In this document: positions 10,914-21,765 of the stretch, in pieces | Layout of the letters: each line of letters starts with the position of its first letter | Numbering within the stretch: the stretch's first letter is position 1 | Origin: Utricularia gibba | Taxonomy: Eukaryota > Streptophyta > Magnoliopsida > Lamiales > Lentibulariaceae | Direction: 5' to 3' | Length of the DNA: 64,000 bases | Assembly: GCA_002189035.1 (NCBI GenBank) | Contig: NEEC01000012.1 | Location: forward strand, 1,550,001-1,614,000 | Program-made: the position numbers and the translations under genes | The notes under the pieces: model-generated | What the model saw: only the letters and a program-made list of their open reading frames with translations | Databases searched by the model: none | Told to the model about the DNA's origin: nothing

Positions 10914-12872
10914 CATGAGTGATTCGGATACTACGGAATCATACATTTATTTGGAGGAGGAGTTTCAATATGAATCTAGTGGGTTGCGACCTTTGTGCTC
11001 ATTCGATGTTGAACCGATGTCTAAAATTGAGTGAAAGGAAGAATGCATACTTCAAGCACATGAGGCTGCTACTCAATACATTGAGTTATATGATCATGAG
11101 GATGAAGAAATGATATATTATAACTCGAAAAAGGGATGGAAAGGATTAAATCTTAGGTAAATCTTATACTATTTTTTATTAATAATAATAATAGTTAGGG
11201 GTTAATCTTTAATTATTTCTTTGAGTACCAATAATTCATCACATCTAATTTTTAGATGTGATTGATATATGTTATGTTTATAATTATTATGAATTTTACT
11301 TATAATGCGTATGAATTGGTTCCTATGTGTATTTATCTGGGGTTTTTATTTATTATTCATAAAAGTCTTTTTATTATGATGTAGGGAAGGAATATTATTT
11401 GGTAGCAAAATAGCAGTACAGGATGTCATCGTTGCTTATTGTATTCAGGAACGAATTCAGTGGAAATTTCAGAACAATGACAACATATACATCTGTGTTG
11501 TGTGTGAAGGGGGTCGGGACGAAAGGTGTAGTTGGGGTGTAACCATCTCAGGTCCCCATTCAAATCGAGATTAGCAAGTATCTAAGTATTATAGTGAGCA
11601 TTGTAGTTCATGTAATAAGGAGTTGACTGAAAATAAGTCTTTAAAACCCAAGCATCTAGTGAGACTTTTTGAGGATAAGTTATTAGGTGAGCCAGACATC
11701 ACCACACGTGATTTTAGGCATCACATCAACTTAACAACATCCATGTGGGTGAATCCTATGCAAGCACATGTGGTACGGAAGAAGGTATTGGGAGATAGTG
11801 ATGGAAAGCTAGCAACGGAGTATTCGATGATTGGTCGGTATTGTGCACAATTAGTTCTATCCAATCCTAGAACTACTATTGACCTAGTCCTCTCACCTCC
11901 AAACATCAACAACACTTATCGACGATTTGAAAAACTCTACATTTGTTTGGATGCATGTAAAATGGGTTGGAGGCATTATCGACCATTTGTTGGTGTTGAT
12001 GGTTGTCATGTTAAATGTAGAGGGGGTGGTCAAAATTTGAGTACATGCACATTTGATGCTGATGAACACATTTTACCACTAGCATACGCAGTTGTGGATA
12101 CTGAGAGTGAGGACACATGGATGTGGTTTTTAAGCCTTCTTAAGGTTGATTTGGATATTACAGAGGATAATATGCACAAGTTCACATTCATGACAGATAG
12201 GGGCTCGGGACTAAAGTCTGCCATGCATATTGTACTACCTTCAATACATGTAAGACTTTATTTTATATGTATGGTTAATTAAACATATGTGATATTTAAC
12301 TAATTTAAAGTGTATGGTGATTTATGTAGTTGCGGGATTGTATTAGACATCTACAAGAGAATGTAGGTGTACAATCAGATACTGTCAAGACTCAAGTTTG
12401 GAAGTGTGCAACATCATCCATGCCAGCTACTTGGAGAATGGAAATGGATGCCCTTGGTCGGTTGAACAGCAATGCATACAGTAGGCTAAATAAACTAAAT
12501 TTTTCTAGGTGGACGCATGCATACTTCACTGAGGATGCCAAATGTGGAGCTTTAACAAATAACATTTTGGAATCTTGGAATGCCTCCTTACTTGATGCAC
12601 GGCGATTATCGATACTACGGATGCTAGAAGAGATCAGATGGATCATTGCCGACCGATTTAACAAACAACGTGCAGAAGCATCCAAATGGAAATATAGGTA
12701 CTCCCCATTATCCATGCAAACTATAAAAAACAACTCCACACCAAAGGCTGGTGTGGAGATCAGATCTACGGATGAATGGCATTGGGAATGGGTCAAGGGA
12801 TTGCATCGTTACTACGTTAATCTCCGGGACTCCACGTGTTCTTGTCAGATGTGGCAACTAACTGGTAAGTGA
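10914..12872 (+). pseudogene. MULE (Mutator-like) transposase, broken
   Basis: Mutator-like transposases cut and paste DNA with a DDE core. The pieces in order are: an N-terminal frame MSDSDTTESYIYLEEEF from 10914 with an early stop; a MuDR-type DNA-binding block at 11395-11570 (KIAVQDVIVAYCIQERIQWK, CSWGVTISG) ending in a stop; the MULE catalytic block at 11623-12282 (FVGVDGCHVKCRGGG with the first catalytic Asp, LPLAYAVVDTESEDTWMWFL, FMTDRGSGLKSA with the second); and 12330-12872, ending in a SWIM zinc finger (YYVNLRDSTCSCQMWQLTG). Some gaps are introns (GT/AG near 11158 and 12250), but the stops make the gene inactive. The Ulp1-like segment downstream probably belongs to the same element. 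Confidence 0.85.
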
Positions 12873-12929
12873 TTATGTTTAGTCACAAATTATGATTGCT
12901 TTCTTACTGGATAAATTGTAAGTATACCA

Positions 12930-13345
12930 TGCAAACATGCGGTGCAAATTATACAAACTAAGCGTGATAATCCGAGGGATTACATACATGATTGGTATAA
13001 CGACACGCACTTTAGGTAAACATACACTCACTCCATTCATGGTAATGAACATGAAAAAAGTTTTTGTTGTTAATTATTGTCTTCACTTTTTCAACTTTTG
13101 TTTGGTAGGTATGCCGGATAATAAGGAATGGCCAATGTTGAACAAGAGCAACATACTACCTCCGATATTTCATACGACACCTCGTGGTAGACCCAAGAAG
13201 CATCGAAAAAGGCCACCTTATGAAAAACAATCACCTCATAAGAAACAGAAGAAAGCTGGAACAAGACAATTACAATTTTATTGTGCATGTGGATACACAG
13301 GGCACAATGTACTGACATGTGAGCTAAACTCCAAAAAAAAAAGGT
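12930..13345 (+). pseudogene. MULE transposase C-terminal region with zinc knuckle
   Basis: The frame from about 13110 reads MPDNKEWPMLNKSNILPP, then a basic RGRPKKHRKRP block and a cysteine cluster CACGYTGHNVLTC of CCHC-knuckle type. This is the usual tail of plant MULE transposases after the SWIM finger. An intron with an acceptor TAG near 13108 separates it from the preceding exon. Confidence 0.7.
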
Positions 13346-13612
13346 AGTCTGTTATATTGGATCATAGGTTTGTTCCATATGGTGTGATATTATTTGTTAT
13401 CAAGATGTATTGTTTCCTTGTTATAGGAAAAAGAAGATTGTGGAAAAAATGAAGAAAATGAACAAGGAACACAAGAACCATCTACAGGAACAGAGCCAAA
13501 GGTCACCTCTGATCAACCCCAAAATTCAGCTACTTCCAAGGGAAACACATACATGCCAAACAAAGATGAAAATGTATAATATTTTTAATCATTGTTTCAT
13601 CTTTGAGCTCAT

Positions 13613-14710
13613 GTGTTTAGTTTGTTGAAATCAAAGTCTACAAGTGAAACAAGAGAAGACTTTGAGTGGGGAGAATTCTCACCCCCTACAATGGCAGGAC
13701 AGTGGTTTGTCAATATCCAAAATGCCATTCTTTCGTCTGAAAATTCCACTATTGTGAACGATGGTGTATCGAAACAAAAGACGAAGGATTGCAAGAAGAA
13801 GAAGCGTCTTCCTGGTTTTTGTAAGTATGAAATTCTTAGTGATTATAATTTTAAAGAAGTGTTACGTCATATTAAAGGTGAGATTCCAGAAGAGCGATTG
13901 AACATTTTTGATTTCATTGACCCTCTATATTTCAATGAATGGATTGGTAATGAGGATAGAGTTTGTAGAATATTTCCCCATCGACTAGCCTTCCTTACTT
14001 GTCCATACGTGATGTGGCATATTGTTTATCGATAAGCTACACTTTGTTTTATATTTGAATATTATATACAATGCGTTTAACTTGTTATGTTCTACAACTA
14101 GAGGTCATTGAGTGGTGACGGTATGCTGTAACTTTGGAAATGCTCGCAATAGAATGATCCTTGTCTTAGATTCTTTGGGTGCAGGAGATGCATTATGTCC
14201 AACGGAAGAAGATTTGTATAGGTACTAAAAATGATTATATTACATTAATCAATAAATTAGCTATGACTAAATCACTACTTTACTTGTGTAGGTGTATGAA
14301 ATACATACTAGGATATGCGGCACCTTCTTTCGATATTAATGAGTTGGATTCTGTGCCTATTCGCTTTCCTGAGGTACACACAATGCAACTCAATAAATAG
14401 CATAATACAAACACTTATAACAAATTGAGTTTTAAAATTATTCTTTTTATAGGTTCCACTACAAATTGGACCAACTGAATGTGGATTATATGCTTTATAT
14501 TCGGTGAGGCTCCTCATGCAGAATGCACCACCAATTTTCTTTCCTTCTAAGTATTCATCATTTGTAAACCTCTAACCATTCAAATTTGTTAAATACAATA
14601 AATGGAATACTACTAACTTTGGTCATTTTGTAGCTTACAAGAAGTTGGAATACGAGTTATGATGTATTATAGTTCGCTCCAACATGTGGATTGCCAAATG
14701 TGATGATGGG
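13613..14710 (+). pseudogene. Ulp1-like (C48) protease remnant carried by the MULE
   Basis: This region encodes parts of a protein like the Ulp1 proteases found in Kaonashi-type MULEs. Readable blocks are GFCKYEILSDYNFKEVLRHI and WIGNEDRVCRIF at 13800-13970, MWHIVYR at about 14010, and, after an intron, PLQIGPTECGLYALYSVRLL at about 14456-14515, where Q-x5-C-G is the form of the oxyanion Gln and catalytic Cys of C48 peptidases. Stops and frame changes interrupt it between 14035 and 14290. It lies in the same orientation as the transposase and about 300 bp after it. Confidence 0.65.
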
Positions 14711-14719
14711 TGGACGTTG

Positions 14720-15390
14720 GCGATTCCCCTGAAATCAAATACATATAGCATGTAGGGATGAACTGATTAGTTTGATATAGGTGATTCCCAAACTTCAATA
14801 GCTATATTGATGTTCTTTTGATTAGCATACTTATCATTTAGTTTAATTTGATGGATAACATGATATTTAAATATTTCGATGATTCCAAAAAATGTTTAAT
14901 TATCTAATATTTAGTTTTCATTTTATCTAAATCAATAGGAATATTTAATTAATGTTATGTATCATTTTATAAAAAATTGATTAATCAACTTAAAATACAC
15001 TAAGTTTATTATGATAGATTCAAATTATTAAATGTTGGAATAGATATTTACAATTATATTATTTATAAAATTAATATATTTTTTATATTTTTTTTAATTA
15101 TTAGAAAAAGTTTTCGGATATTGTTGTAAATTTTAAAAAACTTATAAATATGAATATAATATAATAGTAATCACACCGACCAAAAGTATAATATAATAGT
15201 AATGTACGTGCTAACGACCAAAAGTATGGAAACAAATCGAAGGTAAAATAGACATGAAACACAGCGAAGGCAGAGTCAAACACCATACGACCAAATGAAG
15301 CTGATAGAGAGACCCGTGCGTCGCAAGGAACAAATTCAAGGTGTAAATACCTATACCCAGAGGGAAGATGGTGCCCTTGGCTGTAGTAAT
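14720..15390. other. Intergenic with a short tandem duplication
   Basis: AT-rich. Near 15140-15230 a unit of about 45 bp (TATAATATAATAGTAAT ... GACCAAAAGTAT) occurs twice. Otherwise nothing was seen. Confidence 0.6.
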
Positions 15391-15398
15391 CTTCAGCT

Positions 15399-16251
15399 TC
15401 ACGCGACACTAGAACTTGCCTCCATCTCCAGGGAGCAGCCACACAACTTTCTCCTCAAGTCAACCACCCACCTTCCTCTACATTTGCAGATGAGAACAGA
15501 AACAAAAATAGACCCTACTACTCCAACTCCGATGATGAGAAATCGTAGGATCACACCCAACCCCTTGCCACGGTTCCCGCGAGGGATTTCACTTGGATCG
15601 AATTCCGAATCAAAGTACCAGCTGTGAACTGAGAGGTGGGCCATCGTGCTCCCCGCAGTAAGCCCCACGAACGCCGATTCGCTTTGATAGAAGTTGCCGA
15701 GGGAAATCTTTGTCGATATAAAAGCTTCCTGAGGCTTAGAAGTTGCGTAACTCAGTACACATTCAATTCTCCGGTGGAGCCGAAGTATTCGATCCAGGTG
15801 TTGGTCGGCAACCCACTCTGCTGATCAACTCCGATGATGCTTAGGTCCCTTCCAAAGGAGGCTGCGGAGGACATGGAACCAAGATTAAGCCATACGCAAT
15901 TACTGTTCAAGAGGTTATCCATTAAGCTGCCGAATTCCACGGCCATCAATCCGATCCCCCGGCTGGAGAGTTGGCAATCAGACGAAAGGACGAAAGCAAC
16001 ACCGCCAGGGCTGGAGCTGTTGTTGTCGAATGAGAATGAAAAGGCTGTGATAAAGCTCTTGAACCCACCGCTTGGACGACGTTCGATGGGGTCGCAGTAA
16101 GCATCTCCCCGGTACCGGAAAAAAGTGCGTCGCCGTCGCTGATATTGGCGCCCTCAAGGAGCTTCATACACTCGCCAAACTCGAATCCGATCGTAGGAAA
16201 ACTCGTCAGCATAAACGTGAAGATCGGAATCGACAATGCTTTGAACGCCAT
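15399..16251 (-). pseudogene. Legume-lectin-like membrane protein, frameshifted copy
   Basis: This is a damaged paralogue of the intact gene at 19930-20889. The start MAFKALSIPIFTFML (signal peptide) at 16251, the ISDGDALFSG region, ITAFSFSF, GVDQQSGLPTNTWIEYFGST, HLSVHSWYFDS, the membrane segment FLIIGVGVVGSIFVSVLICK and the tail VVDLRRKLCGCSLEME are all recognisable but lie in different frames. At least three frame changes are needed, and the product would be shorter than its partner. Both copies are on the minus strand, about 3.7 kb apart, so this is a local tandem duplication with one copy decaying. Confidence 0.85.
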
Positions 16252-16259
16252 TGTACTGC

Positions 16260-17880
16260 TCAATCAGATGGAAAGCACTGAAGCATTAGTCCCATTTATA
16301 AGAGGGCTGATACCCAGGCGTGTTCATACCTTCAGAATTAGAAAATTCCGACGTGAGACTAACTCATTCTTCTAGAGTCCGGTCATTTCCTTCATTATAA
16401 TATATATATAATAATTATAAACTTTTATTAAAATGAACTGATAATAATACTATTAAGTTTTATATATAACTCGAATTTCATAAATTCTAATTTTTCAAAA
16501 ATGCATATTTTGTGATACTTATTTATATTGATGTATTATAGAATATATCATAAAATGTTTATTAAATAGAATAGAAAATCATAAAAAATATTCCTTTCTT
16601 GCTTCTTTTAATTAAAGAACGACCAATTTTTGTAATCAAACAAAATATGCTCTTTTCACATATATACGTGAGACTGTGTTTATTTATGTAATATAACCAT
16701 CACCATGTTGTATTTATAGCTCCCATCACAGTGTTTAATGTGCATATTTTTGTAAGTCCCAATATAAAATTAAACAATTTTATCAGTTAATTTTATTTAT
16801 TCATTTCATTTTGGAATTATATTTGAATTTTTTTAATAATTTGATTTTTTTATCATTCAAAATCAAATGGTTTTCTTTAACCGTCGATTCAATGTTTTAG
16901 AAAGTCTTCGCCATCACATGGATGACTGCATCTCTGAGCAGTCAACATACGCATCCTCTTAGGGTACGCAAATCATGTCTGTTTTCCAGGTCCACAACAT
17001 GCATATGGGGCTGTAAATGTCACATGTCACCCTAATAATACATGTTACGCGTACTTTATAATTATATTATTAATGATCATGATAACATGTAAACCTTGTT
17101 TGATATGAAAGATGAAAGTATAAGATTGATTTATGATAGTTTTAATAAAGTATTATCGCTTTGAAAGTAGTTGCTTAGGGAAGGATATAAAGGTTCCCTT
17201 GGGCTTGGAGGTTGTGTCAAGGTAACTCACTGACACACCAGGCAATGGTGGGGCCACGGTCATCAAACAACAATTTTATAATCCATTAGTTGAATAATGC
17301 ATGTTTTAAAATCATTTATCAAACAGTATTTTAATGAATTCTTTCAAATCAAACGATATATATTAATTTTTTTATTGATTTTAAAGATATATAAAAATAT
17401 ATATTAATTAATACATATGTTTTAATTAAATCAATATATATTTTTTAATCAGAAAAAGTTCATAAAAATATTATTTAATAAATACTTTTCAAATATGTAA
17501 TATTCAACGAATTAATTTTTTTATTATTTGACTAATTTACTCCTATGAATAGACCATGCCCAATTTCTCTGTTCGCAAGACTTTTTTCATCGTGCTGGCC
17601 AATTTGTCTGTTAGCATTATTAAAATGACTGCTGATGTATTATTGGTATTGTCAAACTAGGTGACATTAATGCCCGGTCCTACTGAGAGAGAATCATGCC
17701 CGACCCCACAGCCAGATGGATCACCGACTTTTCAAATCTGGCTATCCATTGACATTCGTGGAGGATCAGGATACACCATTCCTGGAACTCGACACTTCTG
17801 CCCCTACACGACATTTTCAATTTCGGGTTTCACCTATTCTGAAAAGCAGCCATCCGTACCCCACAAGCCAGGTGGTTTTT
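16260..17880. other. AT-rich intergenic DNA
   Basis: No gene was recognised. An open frame at 17661-17885 (74 residues) has no known family and is probably chance. Confidence 0.5.
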
Positions 17881-17883
17881 TAT

Positions 17884-18270
17884 AACTCTAAAATAATAAG
17901 TAAATTATAGAACAAATAATTACTCTATTCAAAATGTTCCAAATAATTCAAATAATACATAAAGATAGATTGATAATATAAATTTAAACTAAAAAAATAT
18001 ATAATCAATCTAAATAACACCTTAAGATCGATTGATAATATATATTTAAAATAAAAAACATTAGATCTATCCATATACCAAAATAATCAACCCCTAGTCT
18101 ATACATCTAGCATGCAGTCACGCCTCTTACTGCCTAGCATCCCTCACCACCATATGGTAATTCTATGGTGCATGCCAACATGAAGCTTAATTGAACAATA
18201 TTTGTTCAATGATTATTGTAGCTTAATTGAACATGCATTAGTTTATAAACTACATGGTTATTGATTCCTG
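17884..18270. repeat. Dispersed repeat, copy 1 (inverted partner at 28.2-28.9 kb)
   Basis: The plus strand matches the reverse complement of 28240-28937, including TAAGTAAATTATAGAACAAA, AGATTGATAATATAAATTTA, ACTGCCTAGCATCCCTCACC and TATAAACTACATGGTTAT. Inside are two ~60-bp tandem units starting AGAT(A/C)GATTGATAATAT. No coding sequence was seen. Copy 2 has an extra ~240 bp in the middle. The element type is unknown. Confidence 0.8.
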
Positions 18271-19365
18271 AAATTCATAACACAAAATAGCTATATTTTA
18301 TTATGGTTTAGATTAGATAAATATGATTTTTCATGTTTTATTGGTGTTTATGTTAATCTTAGGGGATTATGTTAAAAATTGGACTAAATCCTTTGATTTA
18401 GTCCACAATTTATGTTACTAATGTTTCAGTAAGTTTAGTAGAGAGATGAACCGAAAATCAAACTTGCAAGCGTGTAAAACAAGCAAAAAATGGTGCAAAA
18501 TCCGGAGAAGGATAAAGAACATTGTTCTGCCACCATCGCAGTTTGCAAGTTCAGGCCAGAAGCAGTATTGGAGATCAGAAACAGTATTGGCATTAATGCA
18601 CAATGCAATGAAATGAAACAAAAGGGAAAATTATTTCGAAAGGAGGGAGAACATGGCTGAGAGAGGCGAACAGAAGGGGATGTAAGGGATTTTCTTCCCC
18701 AACGGGGAAAAACACCAACCAGAAGGGGGAAGGGAGGCCTCCATCATCAAGAACAACACCAGAGCCCAGTCCAGCGCTACTGTTCCGAGCTGTGAATAGT
18801 AGCTAGCGGGCGAAAAAACATTTTTTATTTACTTTCCGTTTTCTGAACATTTCAAGTTTCTGCGTTTGACTTATTTACAATGTTCCTGCTATTTTGGCAA
18901 CTTATATGAATGAAATCGTGTTTTATTTCCCAAGCATAAGTGGCTAGAATCTTAGGAATGCCTTAATGAGAAGTGGGTGGTATGTATTTAAGTTGATGAT
19001 GAAATTTCGTTGTTTTCCTTAACTCTTGTTTCTAACAAACTATGGGTAGACCTAAGAAGGGAAACAAGTAGTTTCACAACTCGGATACTTGGTTTAGAGG
19101 TAGATCAACAAACCAAAACGGGTGCAGTTGATGTTAGTTCATGGTAGAACCAGTAGAACCAAGTAGACTTAGTTCTATATACTTTGCATGCAGGTAGACC
19201 TAATTGCAAGGTTGGTTATGATATTGAGGACTAATTTACCCAAAAATATGATGAATAACATGGGTAAACTTAAGTTATTTAATGTTGTAAGTGTAGAGAT
19301 ATGGTAAATTAAGTTAGAAATCGTAGCATAACACTACCTACAGATCCTTAAGGCGTTTTCGTAGT
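18270..19365. other. Intergenic, possible retroelement leader
   Basis: A 10-bp stem, 4-nt loop hairpin (GGACTAAATC/GATTTAGTCC) occurs at 18381-18404. A GC-richer stretch at 18640-18800 may be retroelement sequence, but I could not define ends. Confidence 0.4.
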
Positions 19366-19480
19366 AGTTTGAGTCAAAATCAGTACCTGTTACCTTAACG
19401 TCAAGTCCATAGAGCCACTTCAAAGCTCGTTCGGTAAGACTGAAAGGAAACACTCTAAGTTTGACTTGATGCCACCAGCA
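19365..19480 (-). pseudogene. Ty3/gypsy gag fragment
   Basis: On the minus strand the sequence encodes WHQVKLRVFPFSLTERALKW, the conserved capsid-core motif of plant Ty3/gypsy gag. Only about 40 residues are recognisable, with stops on both sides. Confidence 0.7.
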
Positions 19481-19929
19481 GAACAATTATGGAAATAAAC
19501 CAAGCTAAAATACAAGGTATCACATCAAGCGCAAGTTAGAGTGCAACTCCGATCTCTAAAATCCACACGGGTTTTCGATTATTTCTCCATCGTAAGTTCA
19601 CCTCTAATCGATACACACTAAATCTTCCTAGTGTCCCCATGCGAGACACCATCTGTGGGGCAGATTATTCATTTAGAGAGCTATGCTACACATCTACAGA
19701 TCTGACATGTTGAACCCCAGTGGCAGAGCGATGAGAACATGTGTAATAGATATAAACTTGCAGTAGAAATACCATCACGGCACACTCTAACATAGAACAA
19801 AACCCATACGACTAAACGAAGGTGAATAGAGAGTCGGGAGGACAGCAAAACTTTCAAGGTGTAAATACGCATACGCAAAGGGAAATCGGTGCACTTGACT
19901 GGCAAACTGCAGCTGCAACTGGAATCGCT

Positions 19930-20889
19930 TCACCCGACACTGGCACTTGCCTCCATGTCCACGGAGCAGCCACAGAATTTTCTCCTCAGGTCAACCACAC
20001 AATATCCCTTACATTTGCAGATGCAAACAAGACCAATAAAGCCTAAGCCTACTGCAACAACAGCTCGAAGGATGCTGCCTATGATTACACCGAACAACTT
20101 GTCGCGCTTACCACGGGGGATTTCAGTGGGATTAAATTCTGCCAAATTCATAGAATTATCGGGAGCTGCGCGTGGTTGTTGATTGGCATTGGGACCTAGT
20201 GAGTAAAAGCTCCAGCTGTAGACTCTGAGGTGGGCCGCTGTACTACTACTACGCATGTATCCTGCAATTCCCACGTACGCCGAGTCTTTTTGAATGTATT
20301 TTCCGAGCGAAAACTTTGCCGATATAAAAGCTTCCTTTGGCTTCGAGGTTGCGTAGCTTACAGACACATTCAATTCTGCGGTGGAGTCGGAGTATTCTAT
20401 CCAGGTGTTGATCGGAGACCCGCTCTTCAGATCAATTCCGACGAGACCTAAGTCCCTTGCCACGGAGGATGCGGATGACGCGGAGCCAAGATTAATCTGT
20501 GCCTCATTAACGTTGACGTGGTTATCCGTTACGCAGCCGTACTCTACAGCCACCACTCCCATCCCAAAGTCGATGCTGGAGAGTTGGCTATCGGACGAGA
20601 CCACGAAAGCAACACCGCCGCAGCTCGAGTCCTGGCTGTTCAATGAGAATGAGAAGGCTGTGATAAAGCTTTTAAACCCACCGTTTTGACTGCGTTCAAT
20701 CTGCTCGCAGTAAAGTATCTTCCCTTCCGCGGAAGAAACTGCGCTGACTCCATTGTTGATGATAATGTCTCCGTCGCTGAGATGGGCATCCCCAACAAGC
20801 TTCATACACTTCCCAAACTCGAATCCAATCGTAGGAAAACCCGCCTGCATAAACGTAAAGATCAGAATCGGCAATCCTTTGAACGCCAT
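19930..20889 (-). CDS. Membrane-anchored legume-lectin-like protein
   Basis: This intact single exon of 319 residues encodes a secreted L-type lectin fold on a membrane anchor, without a kinase. It has a signal peptide (MAFKGLPILIFTFMQAG), lectin strands ITAFSFSLNS, GGVAFVVSSD, GVVAVEYG...TDNHVNVNEA, SGSPINTWIEYSDST, SAYVGIAGYM and HLRVYSWSF, a transmembrane helix (about residues 263-285) and a short tail rich in Cys and basic residues (CICKCKGYCVVDLRRKFCGC). Known legume lectins bind Ca/Mn through a DT-x-D-x-N-x-NHVG loop. Here the loop is shortened to YGCVTDNHVNV and the DT pair is lost, so sugar binding may be lost. The start at 20889 is preferred over upstream ATGs because the broken copy is conserved from there. 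A role as a receptor-like protein is inference. Confidence 0.85.
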   Translation of the reverse strand: MAFKGLPILIFTFMQAGFPTIGFEFGKCMKLVGDAHLSDGDIIINNGVSAVSSAEGKILYCEQIERSQNGGFKSFITAFSFSLNSQDSSCGGVAFVVSSDSQLSSIDFGMGVVAVEYGCVTDNHVNVNEAQINLGSASSASSVARDLGLVGIDLKSGSPINTWIEYSDSTAELNVSVSYATSKPKEAFISAKFSLGKYIQKDSAYVGIAGYMRSSSTAAHLRVYSWSFYSLGPNANQQPRAAPDNSMNLAEFNPTEIPRGKRDKLFGVIIGSILRAVVAVGLGFIGLVCICKCKGYCVVDLRRKFCGCSVDMEASASVG

Positions 20890-20989
20890 TAGCTCAATGA
20901 GATGCATGATGCTGAACCAGGAGGTCTGTATATAATAAAAAAGGTGAGACAAGTTGAAAGAAAGTCCATCTCTCTCCGCGTTAATGAGG

Positions 20990-21765
20990 CCAGAAATGAA
21001 TCTCATTTCTTTCACGGGTCGGGGTCAATTTGAAGAATGGCCATCTCTCTCCTCCTAAAGGTACGAACACCAGGAGGTGGGCGACCTAGCGGGAGCAGGG
21101 TTGAGTGTGAACTCGGGGGAATCAGTGATCAATACAGACTTGATAATGATAGATATGGTACAGTTCGTCGTCATACTCGGGATGGACTGGTTGAGTGCGC
21201 CGGCCGCACGCATCAGATGTGGTACGAAGACCATCGATTGGCAAGACGAACAATGGGAGTATGATGCGCGCACCGGCATACGCCGAGATGGGGAACTAAC
21301 ATCCACGAGGACCACATATGGCCTACGCCACCTCGACACGACAGGCACCAACGAACGAATCAAAGATTTATAGGAAGAGTATGGGGACGTATTTCCCAAC
21401 GAGGTGCCAGGTATGCCCCACCCGTGAGAACACGCTTGGGCAGCTTACGAGAAAGTCGTTGGTCGCAAGGTGAAGGGCATAGAGCTTGGTAATGGAGCTG
21501 CGTGAGCCGCTGGCAGAAATGGACCGGGGGTGGGGGGCGGGTGGCGAGGGAGGTTGAAGATGGGAACCACCATGATTCCCACTTTTGCTTTTAGTATTTT
21601 AGTTTTCGGTGTTATGGCGATGAGGCTAGAACCACCGTCCCTACTTCGCCCGCCTCCCCAACAGTGCTGCCCTCCTATATTTGACTATCCGAGGAGAGTA
21701 GAGAGAGGGCCATTCTTCAAATTGATCAGTGAAAGAAATGAGATTCACTTCTGGCCTCACTATGT
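20990..21765. repeat. Inverted repeat flanking a Ty3/gypsy fragment
   Basis: About 65 bp at 20990-21055 is the reverse complement of 21690-21757: both contain GAGGCCAGAA, GAATCTCATTTCTTTCAC and CAATTTGAAGAATGGCC. The left arm lies about 100 bp upstream of the lectin start, in its promoter or 5' leader. Between the arms is gypsy-derived sequence. Confidence 0.8.
21085..21480 (+). pseudogene. Ty3/gypsy protease-RT junction fragment
   Basis: The frame encodes VNTDLIMIDMVQFVVILGMDWLS, the end of the gypsy aspartic protease region (usual form F-D-V-I-L-G-M-D-W-L), and, after a stop, EYGDVFPNEVPGMP, the usual N-terminal lead-in to reverse transcriptase. The rest of pol is absent. Confidence 0.75.

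Noticed and set aside
17661-17885. 74-residue plus-strand frame
   Set aside because: No homology recognised and no gene context.
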